Positions 36,201 through 48,300 of a DNA stretch of 64,000 bases are shown here, piece after piece. The stretch comes from Polytrichum commune (taxonomy: Eukaryota; Streptophyta; Polytrichopsida; Polytrichales; Polytrichaceae): assembly GCA_950295325.1 (NCBI GenBank), contig OX485807.1, positions 7,256,501 to 7,320,500 of the forward strand, in the 5' to 3' direction. Position 1 is the stretch's first letter, and each line of letters begins with the position of its first letter. The notes under the pieces are model-generated. The model made no database searches. It was not told where the DNA came from and saw only the letters and a list, made by a program, of their open reading frames with translations. Position numbers and translations under genes: made by a program.

Positions 36201-39200
36201 GTCCAATCTGTATAAATGTGTTTTTTTTAAACGTCCACTCTTAGATCCATATCTAACCACATATCACTGAAATATAAGTGCTCAATGAAGATAAGCAACT
36301 GAATTAGGCTCACTTACTTTAGAGGATGAATTGTGGTCAGATATGATTCAAGAAGCACAAACACACAGAATGATTATGATGTGGTTTTTTTTAGGCTTAT
36401 ATGGATTTATGTTGCAGGTGACCTTTTTAGGAGATGGTCCATTAGGACAAATGACATCAATATCGTCAGCCGGTAGTTTCGTAAAAGGGTTTGTTGGTAA
36501 TCCTCTGTGCCAGCCACCCTTGAAGGACAATGGCAGAGTATGATTTACTTGACCATATTTTTATCATCTTGTCATTGATCAATATTACTGGAGGAATTTG
36601 ATTCTGTATCCTGGCAGGAACTTTCTGGTCCATTCAAATAAGTTCATTTCATTTGCAAACAAACACATATCTAAGACCAAGACATTATCTTTGACTCCCT
36701 ATATTATTCTCAACAATTTTACGTATGTCAATTGTGTGTATAGCATGCATGCCTGTTGTTTTGTTTTGATTGAAATCAAACTCTATTAAATCTTGCTTCT
36801 ATCTATTGCTTCTTGCAGCTGGATGTTGGATCAGCTGTTGGATCTGGTGTGCTCAGTGTAGTGCGAAATCATACTGAATGGAAGCAACCTTATACGTAAG
36901 TTCCTCCTCCAACCAAAATACTTGACAATGATGTGAACTTGATTGTGCAGATCATATATTGTATGTAAGCTAGTTCTCCTTAATAACTATTTAGAAACAA
37001 TAGTTTGAAACAGGGGTTGAATTCATCATTGCCATATGTACTGATGAATATATGTAGTGTAAGACAGATGTTGCAAGCATGAGAGGTATAATGCAAGAGT
37101 CGCTTTTGTTGTAAGTCATTGACATTCACTTTATTCATCAACATGGTGATGACCTACAGAGGAACAATACCTATTTATTCTGGTGAAGTTGCTGAAGACA
37201 TTGCACACTATCTAGCAGATAGTGAGCAGGTAAGCCTCTTCTAAGTTGACTTCGTTGCAGAATTTCCTTGTTCAGAACACACAAGATGATTAAGTATCCT
37301 CCAATGTTTGATATAAAAATTAGAGTCACCAACTCAAGATGAAGGTTGAACAATCTGGGGACGATTTGGCTATGATTAATCGTACTAAAAGTTTTTCATT
37401 AGGTCATCAATGCAAGCTTTGTTCTCAATAATTTTTATGCTTATATGCAAAAAAAATTATGTGTTGATGCAAATCTTGTATGGAGTCTAAAGGGAAAAGA
37501 TACTCTTGTCATGTCCTTGTGATACACTCACCTCTATCTCAGAAGTGCTTGTAAGTTTGCCTCTGTCATGGTTTGTGTGCTTGTAAGTTTTTTCCACAGA
37601 ATTAACTAAAACTACCCAATTGTACTTCAGATGAACACTGCTTTGGGACTAGGTGTGGCATTTGACCGAGCATCAGGAATCAGGTTTGCAGGAGGATTTT
37701 TAGTGCAGGTAAACCTTGTCCTCGTGTGTCATACTTGGAACATTCATAAAAATGGTGTTTGGAAGCTTTGTTTCCTACTGAAGTGTGAGTGTCCATGATG
37801 TATGACTACTTACATAATGTGTGCAATTTTTATGCAGGTGCTGCCATTTTGCTCAGAGGAGACAGTAGCTAAGCTGGAAGAAAACATCTTGAAAATGCAA
37901 CCTATTTCAGAAGCACCAAGTGATCTGAAGGCGTCAGACATAGTGGAAGCATTACTTGATGGGATTGGAGTGGGGGATTACAATGAAACGGTACATCTAT
38001 TTTCCAGACTGCTTTAAGGATGTTGCTTTTATGTTTATGAGGAACAGCTGATGGTTGCAAAACATGTCCCGAAATACACTCAATATGGCTAAGAGTATTT
38101 GTTGCATTCAAGTTAAGATTGTTTGTGCTTTCAAACAAGAAAATCTCCTTTACTGGAAAATATTAAGAAATACTAAATCTTAGGGCCACTTTACACTATG
38201 TCCAAGAGCTGTGACCATCAACTGATTGCTATTTTGTTCCCATCCTATTGTTGTAGACTGTTCTACACATTAAGTTATAATAAATCAAGGGCTCTGAGAG
38301 TTTGAAATGTCATGATCTCCTGGTTTTGTGTTAGACCCAGTCTTTGAGGTGAACTTGATGCAAAAGCCGGTAGATCATGAATTTTTATCATTGCATGCCA
38401 TATAGGAGGACTTCATGTAGGTGTTACATCCATTCAAACTTCCTTGGTCCCTTGGGCCTTCAAGCTCTAGTGTAAAGTGCCTTTAGTACTTGCTTTGTGG
38501 GCGCAGACATGAAGTGCAGTTAGATAGGCGTGTATTGTAAGAGCTTGTATCATTTACAGACTTAAAGAGTAATCATTCCAAGTTCCGCCAAATATATTGA
38601 ATTAGAACCCTGGAAAGGAGGATATGTTGCAAAATGTGACGGATCACTAATTTTTGAGTACATATGTGAGTTGGGTTTTGCAGGTAGTTCCCAGGTATGG
38701 TCCATGTGGAGTAGAGCAGCTTAAGCCACGAATGATGCGTGCAATTGCCTCATTGGGGCAGTCAGATGTCCAGAAGATTCTGGAAGAACAAGGTCAGTGA
38801 TTAAAGTGACCTTCCTGTTTTCTCTTTTTTGATTTGCCTTGAGAACCTCTGGAGTCGCAAAAACTGGCCAGGTTTATTCAGTTGGAGCTGCTCACACCAG
38901 CTTTGTAGGCCCCCTTTACACTAGAGGTGAAGTTGAGAGCTTGAACTTGCAATGAACTTGTAGGCCCCCATTTCATGATTTTGATAGTTGGAGTTGACAA
39001 GCTTGCATCCAAAGCTCAAATTATTGAGAGCTTGAATTCACCAATCCTCTTGAAACCTCTCAATACTTTGACCAAGTGTAGTGTGGCCATGCTCAAAGTG
39101 AGATATCAAGGGAGCAATGTTACTAAACAAAGGAGCATTCATGACAACCCAAAGAATGTTTGGAAGCCCCGTGGCTTGGGGCCCACAAATTGAGGGGTCA

Positions 39201-39820
39201 AACTCTTGACATTTTTAATCTACCTTATGGAGGTAGCTTAAGATTTTGACTGAGAGCTTGTTGTAGTTGTCTCACCGGGCACCATCTAAGCGTTGTAAGC
39301 CCAGTAAAAAGTTGAAGCTCTGAAGTTGAAAGTTGAAGTGGAAAGTGGACTTGAGTGAGCAACCGTTCATAAATGGCTCCTTCATGCTAATGAGAAGGCT
39401 CGTTTCTTCAAGCTCTCAATCTCTATAGTGTGAAGGAGGGCCTCAATCTTTGTGCCTTTTTAAAAGTGCAACCCAGATAATGAAATATAATCCATCCATT
39501 CAATCAGAAGTTTTGTTATCTTGGCTCTAATTTCAAAATAATTTCGACTTTTACTTCCAACTCTGATCCTGGTTAGGAAGTCACCTTCCCCTTGGGTAGT
39601 CATGGTATGTGTGTTGTCAACAGTTTGACAATCGATTGGAGAAATAACAATGTGATTTGCATTTTGATCTCCATAGTCTTTTAATGCTAACGAAATCTTC
39701 ATTTCTCACCAGCTGTAATTTGTGTCTGCAGGTTCTGTAGAAGTTAGGTGTGAATTTTGTTGTGACGTGGTTCAGTTTCGAGAGGCGGACTTGGAACAGG
39801 TTTTGCAGTCAACAACCTAG
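33290..39820 (+). CDS. Hsp33 family redox-regulated chaperone, plastid-targeted
   Basis: Eleven exons: 33290-33356, 33963-34252, 35300-35371, 35741-35818, 36418-36537, 36819-36895, 37160-37229, 37631-37708, 37838-37990, 38684-38792 and 39732-39820 (400 aa). The ATG at 33290 has a strong context (gccaccATG). The first 90 or so residues are Ser/Arg-rich with few acids, like a chloroplast transit peptide. The Hsp33 fold follows: REAQQRHKAAPT, AALGRSLMGTLLLGALKGD, GDGPLGQMTSIS, VGNPL, SGEVAEDIAHYLADSEQ and GFLVQVLP. Bacterial Hsp33 is a holdase activated by oxidation and unfolding of a four-cysteine zinc site. Here the second pair, CEFC (378-381), is intact, but the first is YGPCG with one cysteine (343). 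The acceptor of the exon at 35741 was chosen by protein conservation and lacks a pyrimidine tract. Introns 2 and 10 each contain a MITE. Confidence 0.93.
34385..34843. mobile_element. GGCCCC-type MITE, copy 1, in Hsp33 intron 2
   Basis: The left end 'ggccccctttacagtag' followed by 'gttgagagcttgaa' is the inverted counterpart of the right end, 'gagctctcaac' then 'ctagtgtagaatgggcc'. The internal phrase 'tatgcatgcttgttcactc' is shared with the copy at 60155-60655, and other parts with the inverted copy at 38908-39442. There is no coding content and no clear target duplication. Confidence 0.75.
38908..39442. mobile_element. GGCCCC-type MITE, copy 2, in Hsp33 intron 10
   Basis: It begins 'ggccccctttacactagag' then 'gttgagagcttgaa', and ends 'ttcaagctctcaatctctat' then 'agtgtgaaggagggcc', so the termini are inverted repeats. 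Inside, 'cagtaaaaagttgaagctc' and 'ggacttgagtgagcaac' are reverse complements of parts of the copies at 34385 and 60155. Its length is about 535 bp. Confidence 0.75.
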
Positions 39821-42398
39821 GCACTCATTCATTTACCATTTTTAGTGTAGAGATCCTTTCTTATCAAGAAATAATTGGACAGCTTTATGTAATTATGAAT
39901 CACATCATTGTCTCACTAAAGTTCTTCACTTCTCTAATGGATATGTTGACATTGAACTGAAGATGTATTGTTGCACAAAGAACTTGCATGGAGATTGTCT
40001 CTTAGGTTACACTGATATGGTATGTACTGTGGGCCACACTTTTGAGCCTATTTCCACTGATAATACTGTGCATGCAAACTATTTATGAACCTACAATTTT
40101 TAACAGCAGAGATCCACGTTTTAGGTTACATGATTCCCATCGGAATGAAGATGGTGTGCAAGTGAAAGACTTCCAACCTAGTGGAAGGAGGTGGGTATAT
40201 CAGGTAGGCATGACAAGCAAACTACAGTTGCACACTATTTTTCTATTGTGATAGTGTATACTCATGGTTATATTGTGGTGCAAATCCAAAGAGCATAAAC
40301 TCACTTTGTAAGAAAACATTTAGAATTGACATGGAGGTTTTTCTCGAAAGAAAATGCAGCTTATCTCAATAGTCACTATGTCCAAACAACTGAGAGTTAT
40401 GAGGTGATCTTGGTGTCTTTGGAAAGAGCACGAGAAGCTACAAGTTAGATTGTTTGGCAGTGGAAAAAGACCAAGATTTGAAGGAGATATCATACATTGT
40501 TTCTTGGACCTCTAATATTATAGTGTAGGTTGGTAAATAGTGTGCACCCAAAGTATTTTCTCCAATGAGGTTTTTTGTAGGTACCTTGTTAATGATGGGC
40601 CCACAATATTTACCATAATTAACATAGTTGTTTTGAGTTCTTGAAACCCCTTTGCAATATGACCCCAAGATAATCAATGTCAACCCTCACCGACCTACAC
40701 CAACCAATTATTGTGAGGGGAGAACTATTGTAGGATCGACAGAAGTATTGTAGGCGACAAGAACTTACAAAATTTAATGAAGTTCAATGTGTCTATTGAA
40801 TCTTAATACTATATCATGAATTTTTAGGTGAAGGGAGAAAAGTTTAATAGGGGAAAGAGGGACCTCACAAGACAAGTATGGGAAAACCCCACAAGACAAA
40901 CATGGGGACAAAGAAGGGACACTTTAAAAGGGGGGCTTTGCAAGCTATATGCAATAGATAGCATGGTGGTGAGGTTGTCTCCCCATTGTTCCCCGTCTTT
41001 CCGGAAAGGTGGGGAGTCATGTGTCATGTGTACGGGTGTAAAGGGCCTAAACAACATGGGTCCATCCTAGTTCATTTATGAAATCTATCAAGTAACTACC
41101 TAGTTCATGTTGGTGCAACATGTTGGTGCAGGTTGATATGGCCCGTGTGAGATTGGTGTGGGTTGGTGTGGCCTTGGGGAAATAAATTGCATCTCCAACT
41201 TCCAACCTTATTTTTAGTGATTTTGTTTATCCTAATCCTCGTTTGATTGGGAGTTGATGGTCATGCACATTGTTTAGGCTCTCGAAATTGTCAAGTGGTC
41301 CTAAAAGTGGTTTGTTCAACATGATGGGTGGTCATGTTTGTCATGATTTGGGCGAACCAACCCATACCCTCATTCCTTGTTGGATGCCTTAACCCTTGCC
41401 TCCAAGGAACCAATGTACGGGTTGGTTCACCCGGCCTATTTGTCATGGAATATGGTTGCAATATTTTCACCCCTTCAACACTGCCAAACCTTGTATAATA
41501 ATGAAATTTCAAGTACCATGTAACTTATAATTGAAGTTCTTACAAGACCACACAAGTTACAACATTGTGATGCTACAAATACCATCTTATGACACTAAAT
41601 GGTTATGTTATGGTTATAACAAGCCTAAGTTAAAGTTACAACTATAATGGATTATAATGAATAATGTGTTACCTAATTAGTGTCGATGACAAATCACATC
41701 ATGTTTAAACTCATTGCTTGACAATGCCATTACACAATTATAATACATTACAAATACCATGACATCTAATATATTTATTTGGCAGGTACATTAATTCCAT
41801 GAGGGGTGCACTCAATGTTGGTTCCTTTCACCTATACCTAAGCTTATATTGCAATGTGCAACTTTCTTATAGCAGATTTAGTTGAATGGATTATCGTATA
41901 AACAAATCAGCACAAGTAAGAAATTGGGGATCATGTATCTTACATTTGGAAAATAACACACTATATATGTACATAGATATTTCACAATAAGAATAAGAAC
42001 GTATACTTATAACATGACATCGCAAGTTAAATATAATGTTGAGCTGGCATGCATGAAACCCAGCATGTAGAGCGTGCTTTTGCCATATCAAGCACTTCCA
42101 ATTACTAATGTTGGAATCCAAACCTTGGCGTCCGTTAGTTAGTGCACATCTTCATCCATCTCACATCCTTCATTCTTCATCCTTCTGCTTGGGAAGCGAC
42201 AAGCATTGGAGAGTTGTAGGCTTGTAGCTACTGTAGGAAGCCAGCTATGGAACCCTAGGATGCAAATCCCCACGCCTCGAGGCGATGGCAGATCACCGAT
42301 AGAATTGGAAGCTCGATTTGGCATCCTGTCGGACGCTCTTCACGTGATTCCAGTCCAATTCGAATGGTGTAGGATGGTGGTGTAACGACGGAGATGAG
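39821..42398. other. Intergenic region between Hsp33 and CCDC93
   Basis: A segment at 40108-40203 (+), beginning after 'tttttaacag' and ending before 'gtaggcatg', has splice-like borders and an open frame containing RDPRFRLHDSHRNEDG and DFQPSGRRWVYQ. It could be an orphan exon of a lost or captured gene, but no partner exons were found. A palindromic element lies at 41350-41432. The CCDC93 promoter should lie in about 41900-42398, but I could not identify a distinct element. Confidence 0.35.
41350..41432. repeat. Palindromic element, copy 3 of 3
   Basis: 'gggcgaaccaaccc' at the left pairs with 'gggttggttcaccc' at the right; 'ttccttg' and 'caaggaa' pair inside. It is the best-preserved of the three copies. 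Confidence 0.75.
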
Positions 42399-45300
42399 AT
42401 GGAGGAGGACAGGGAGCGAGCTGAGCTCTTGCGGGAGATTTCGGAGCTTCTGCTGTCCGGGGGTTACTTCAGAGCTCAAATCTCAACTCTCTCCCCCTTT
42501 GATATGCTCACCGGGGGATTGGCCTGGTCGATTACAGCCAGCAACGTGGACGTGGATTTCGATGTGCTTTATGATGACGATGCAACCCTTGGCTACAAGA
42601 TGTAAGAACCTGCCTCTATCCTCTGCGTTTGTAGCTACAGGGAAGGACATGGAAACATCAGACGATCTTTTCTTTTTCTGTACGCAAACAGAGTCGGTTG
42701 AAGCGTAATGACATGAATTGATTTCTAAAGAATTGGAAAGGATGAAGACTGTTTGAAGGAAGATCACATCTTATACATCCAAACGTTCTACGATCTTTTC
42801 TCTAAGGTACAGGAATTGCTTGAGGCGTAATGGCATGAAATTGGATTCGGAAGAATTGAAAAGGATTGAGAATTTTTGAAGGAAGATTACATATTGTATG
42901 CCTTTTGTGAAACTGTATAAATAGTAAATTTCAGCGCTTGTCTATTGTATCCGGTACGTGTTGCCGTCCATAGATCAAATCACGGGGGAAGCTTTATAAC
43001 AGATTCTTGGATTATCTATCATAATATGTCAAGCTTATCAGCAGCTTCGAGCACATTGTCTCGATTACCGTTTCTTAGGTGTGAGAGCTCTGGTGTGCAG
43101 AAAGGTAGGGGAGGCTATTGAGGAAGCTTTACAACGCATGGGGTGTCCTTACCCTCTCCAGGCACATCAGATCCAGGGGCTCGATTACCCCGCTGTTCTT
43201 TTGGTGGTGCAATGGCTAGTGAAAAGGGTGTTAGCGACCAGAGAAGAATCTGGAGACCAGGTATGTAAGGTTTAAGGTTTTTAAGGGTCTAAGGTTTAAG
43301 CAGTTTCTTCTGAATGGAGGTTTCGGTGGCGGAAATGTACTGCGGTGATGGTACTGGTGCTGTTTCCTGCTTGGGAGGATCTGTTTTCCATCCTTTAGGT
43401 TTCCTTGTGAAAGATAGGCTTGTACAAGAGATAATGGAGGGCAATGACAATCAAGGCGAGGGATCTGATAGTAGAGGTTGTGATTCAATTGCAGTTAAGA
43501 AAATACTCATTGTGGAAGTTTCAACAACATTATGCGCTCCCTGGAGAAGTTCCTGCCGTTGGTGAGCTGTCAACAAGACAGTTTGATTCTGAATTGCATC
43601 TACAGGCCAAGTATGTCTTCATCACTTGCATACTACTCAAACAAACATTTCTATGTGATATTTGCAGATCCTACTCAAATTTTGACATAACCTCCGCTGA
43701 TGATTGGTGTGATCAAAATTTGAGAGATGTTACTTTGGATTTCAAACACTCTTTTTGTTCACACAAAATCACAATCTTGAGATGATCTGTCTTTCTGGAC
43801 CTTCCGAACCAACCATGGTGGAAAAGAATTGGTGTACTTGGTATTTGATTGTTCACCATCTTGCAGATCAAAGTCTCAGTTGCCCTTGTTTAGCACATTG
43901 TGGTAATTCAAGGGGCAAATCTTGACTATGGTGGTAAATGCAACTTTTGGAATTTCTTAGACCCCCTAATTTGCCTAGTAATATTCTGAGATTGGCGTCT
44001 GAGGCTCTGGGATTGAAGAAACACACTTGCTTTCGGAAGACTAATTTATGAAATTATTTGGATTTCTTTGAATATCTCTTGAAATTCATGAACTTCCCTC
44101 CCTTTTCATCCAAAAATTTAAAATTTATTTTGGCGCACACTTTGTCTAACAAGCAAATCATATAATCATCCAATAAAGCATGCACCTTCCTTAATATATA
44201 GTTTGTATACTTCATTCATCTCTCTGGGCTCTAGTTGTAGACCTTGTGTAGTCTATCATTCTTGAACCTGAAATCTCTATCATTATACAGTTGTTGATTA
44301 GTGTTGCTTGTGGTGTATGCAGTGATGGCTTGGCTGACCTCCAGCTTGAGGATGCCAATAATCTTGGTGGAAAAGTTCAAGAGAGTGAACCAATCTCAAT
44401 TGAGCAACAGGCATAGTCTAACTTCCCTCTTGTCATTGATCCAATTTATGTGGTTTCTTTTTTTCAGGTGTCCTCCCATGTCTGTAGTGGAGATCTCTGT
44501 GACCAATTGCAATTGTAGCTTTCCAGAACCAGTATATCTTGATAATTTACCTTACTGGTATATCTTGTCAGTTTGTTATTGGTAAGCTGGGTTTGTTGTT
44601 TGATTTGTTGCTCTGGGCAAGTAGGGTATGACTACTTGTCACTGGAAAGATTCTCTTACAACATTCTTCTTCACTTGAGTTCTCTTTTGATTATCCAAGT
44701 TGTAAGAAACATGGACACTGTATTTCTGATATGATGCAGACTGCAGCCCTTGAGAAGCAGGTAGAGTTCCAGAAAGCCAGGCTGGAATCTTTGCAATCGC
44801 AAAGAGATTCTGCTCTGGAAGCTGCTGAACAAGTGAACCAGTTGGTTAAGAAAGAGGTGCCTCTTGCTTTCCTGTGCAGGGTTGTTTGGCCTTACATGTT
44901 ACCTCAAAGAGGAGGATTGGATTTTGTATAGCTCTTTGAAATATCCATGTGCATAACCTTTTTCTCTGTTTTTAAAGCAGCTTCAATGGTATCATCAAAT
45001 TGATCACATTATTCTACTAAATCACTATCAACCAGAGATGCTAATCTGTTTCTGTTCAAAAGCTTGATATATCATTGAGTTTAGCTTGACAAGTGTGCTG
45101 GGTGCACATGGCCCCCTTTTAGGAAGGCAGGAGGAGCGTTGGGCAGAGATTGTTGCAGAGAGAGCAGAGCTACAGCAAGCTGTGAATGCCGCCGGTGCGG
45201 GGTCACTGGTCCAGGATTTGATAACCTTGTTGGATCAATCTATGGTATGTCAAAAGAGATCTATCTGGTCCTTAGATCCACACCTAACCACAAACCACTT

Positions 45301-48300
45301 AACTGTTAGTGCCTGATTAAGATAAACAACCGATAGAGCTGCTTACCTTGTTCATTAATGTTACACCTCCTGCTCAGGCTGCCAGCTTATTTGTCAGTTA
45401 CACTAACTGCAAATTTCTATAGTGACTTAATGTAGTCAAGTTCACTGAGCAATCTTGAGCAAATACTTTCACATTGGTTTTAAATGCTCTCGTTCATTCT
45501 TGTGTATCCCTTCTAATGAGGCTTGTTGTCAGAATTTTGAACGTGTGGAAGCTGAGTTTCGATCAAGTTGCAAAAAGAGAAGGGCAGAGCTCATAGCTCG
45601 GATCAAGCAACTTCAAGATCCAGCTCAGTCTCTTGAACAGGACATAGAACAACGAGCAGAAGTTGAGGCTATGTATGAGGCTGAATCTCAAAAACTGAGA
45701 TCTGCTCGAAAAGTAAGAACTCTTCGTCTCTCACAGGTTGCTGGAACCAGGCTTAAATCAACCTAGTCTGTTGAATTGTTTGCCTTCTATTACATCAATG
45801 GTTTTGGGCTGCTATAGAAAATTTCGAAATAATGCCCCAAGTGTTTCCTTTTACCAATGTTTCTGCTGCCCTGAAGGGGTGTTTGTTGAAGACTCTCATC
45901 AATTTGAAAAGTAGTGAGACCTTTAATCTAACTCCATCTGCCTAATTCTTTGGTGTTTGCAGGAGCTGGCTGAAAAATGCCGAGAAGTTGCTTTGTTGCA
46001 GAGGCAGGTGGATGATGTTCCTGCTCAGTCTGAGCTTATCCAGTAAGTCTGATTGAACACTGATGTATGATTCACCTTGTGTGCTTGTCAACAGTTACAT
46101 CCTTTGGGGGTCATGCTGAATCTAGTGTTGACATAGAAGGTTTTTGTGCTGCTATTTTTGATGTTGTTTGGTCAATAACTGTCTTGTTACATTGATGTAG
46201 AAATAATATATGCAACTGGCAAGGAACTCCTCATGAGCCATGCTAAAAAATTTGATGCTTGTAAGGATGTCAGAGACTTCAACTTTTTTGTATCCTTAAA
46301 ATGTGAGCCTGTGTGGTTACGTGCAGGTATGAGCGTCGATTTGTAGAGCTTTATCTGCATATACAGGTCTGTTTCACTCCACATTCATCTTGTTTTGAAA
46401 CTGTCAGAAAATGTTTGATGCTATGCTTAATTTCTGTTTCGTGCATGTATGTGCTTATGGTATACATGTAAGGTGGTATCATAAGCATTCTTTCAAATTC
46501 CACTTGGTGGGCCCAAAGGACACACTTAACCTAGTTGTTTTAATTTGGTTGAAGAATTGAGGTATTTTCTTTCTTATGTTTGGATGCAAACATTGACTGT
46601 TTTGTTGGTACATCACAGAGGAAGCTAAGGGAAACAAGAAAATATTTTGCAACATATAACGCGCTTGCTGAGGCTCATGAACTTACTATGAAAGAGACCT
46701 CTCTACTGAACTCCATTCATTCTCAGGTTTGTGCATTCCAGAAAATAAGAAGGTTACTGAGGGTGTTCTATTTCTTCTTTACAACATAGTGCTGCAATGT
46801 AGTTTATACATGTGATATAAGGGTCTGGACCAACATGAGATTGACACATGGCAGAATTTGAAGGGAGAATAATAATTTTTGTCAGAATATAGAGCCTGGA
46901 TGTTACTCTGCTACCCTGCTACTGTGTTTGAAGTAACATACTATGTAGTTTGTTCAAGGGTGGTATCTGAATTATGTCGTCATCTATATTTTAATTTAGT
47001 GACTATTTGTTTTGTAAATTTTTGCAACCCCATTGAAAGTCACGTGGGAACTAGATGGGTGTTCTAGGGGTAGTTTCTGGCTTGTTCTTATATAACTGAC
47101 CTGAATGAAAATGATAAATTTTCTGCATCTCAGTTTGAGGCAGCTATGATGACCACCGGGGGGCGTGTGAAATTTGTGGATTCGATGGATGGCATTGTGA
47201 AGGGTGTAAAGCAGGTAAGATTTCCACAATTTCATTCACTGCTATTTATTTACTAGAACTTTGAGGACCTAAAGGACCAAGGAAGCTTGAATGGACGAAA
47301 AACCTACATTAAGTTCTACATGGCATGCAATGGATTATGTTTCATGGTCTACTGAATTTTATGTCAAGCCAACCCCAAAGAGGTGGGTCCAACACAAAAC
47401 CAGGAGACCATGACACTTCAAAATCTCACAACCCTTGATTGTAGAAGGGCCTGCATGAATAGGGTGGTAATGAATTAGCATTGGGTTCAGAGCCCAGTTA
47501 CATATGTCCTTGCACTGCACTTGGAAATTTGGGATTGGGTTTTGTGTGGTCATGGGCCTTCATGGTACGACCTTCGGAGGCGATTTAGGGGCCTTCACAA
47601 TTTCATGGTCACGGCCCTTGGCCATAGTGTAAGATGGCCCTAAATTCCGCGAGTACCTTGTACCAGTAAAGCCATCTTCTTGGATTTCTGGTGCTACCTT
47701 TTGCAAAGCTTGCAGGTTTACTATGTTCACTGGGTTGTTGACACTGCACTAAATAGGCCTATTAGTCTGGGCCATCTTCTTTTTCAACCCACACCAGATC
47801 TATAGTTTTAAAATAATGTGGGCCACATTAACAAGGTGAATGTTATATTTTATAGTGTTTCTAGGAAATTGATTTGGGCGAATATTGTAATATATACTAC
47901 TTTTGATGGAAGGTGACTATTTTCCTTATGTGAAGTGTTGATTGGAAGTCTCAAGGATGACTGAGGGCAAGACCCAGGGTCTTTGACCCATGTTATTTCG
48001 ACTCCAACTAGACAATTAGAGTGGCCCACATCAAATGTTTCCACACGAATTTTCCACCTACACTAATAGGACTATTTAGTGTAGTTACCATGTCTAAGCT
48101 TAAGAGGTGTCTGCATGATCCTCTCTATGTTGTTTGGTGTCATACAGAAATTGGGGAAGATGGAGAAGCGGTTCCAAGCAGAGAAGGACACATACTCTAT
48201 GTTGAAAGAGAAGCACGTGGCTTGTGTTGCTGCCCAACGGAACTATTTCTCTCTTCTCAAACTCTTCCAAGTAAGCTCTTCATTGACATCTTCAATTAGG

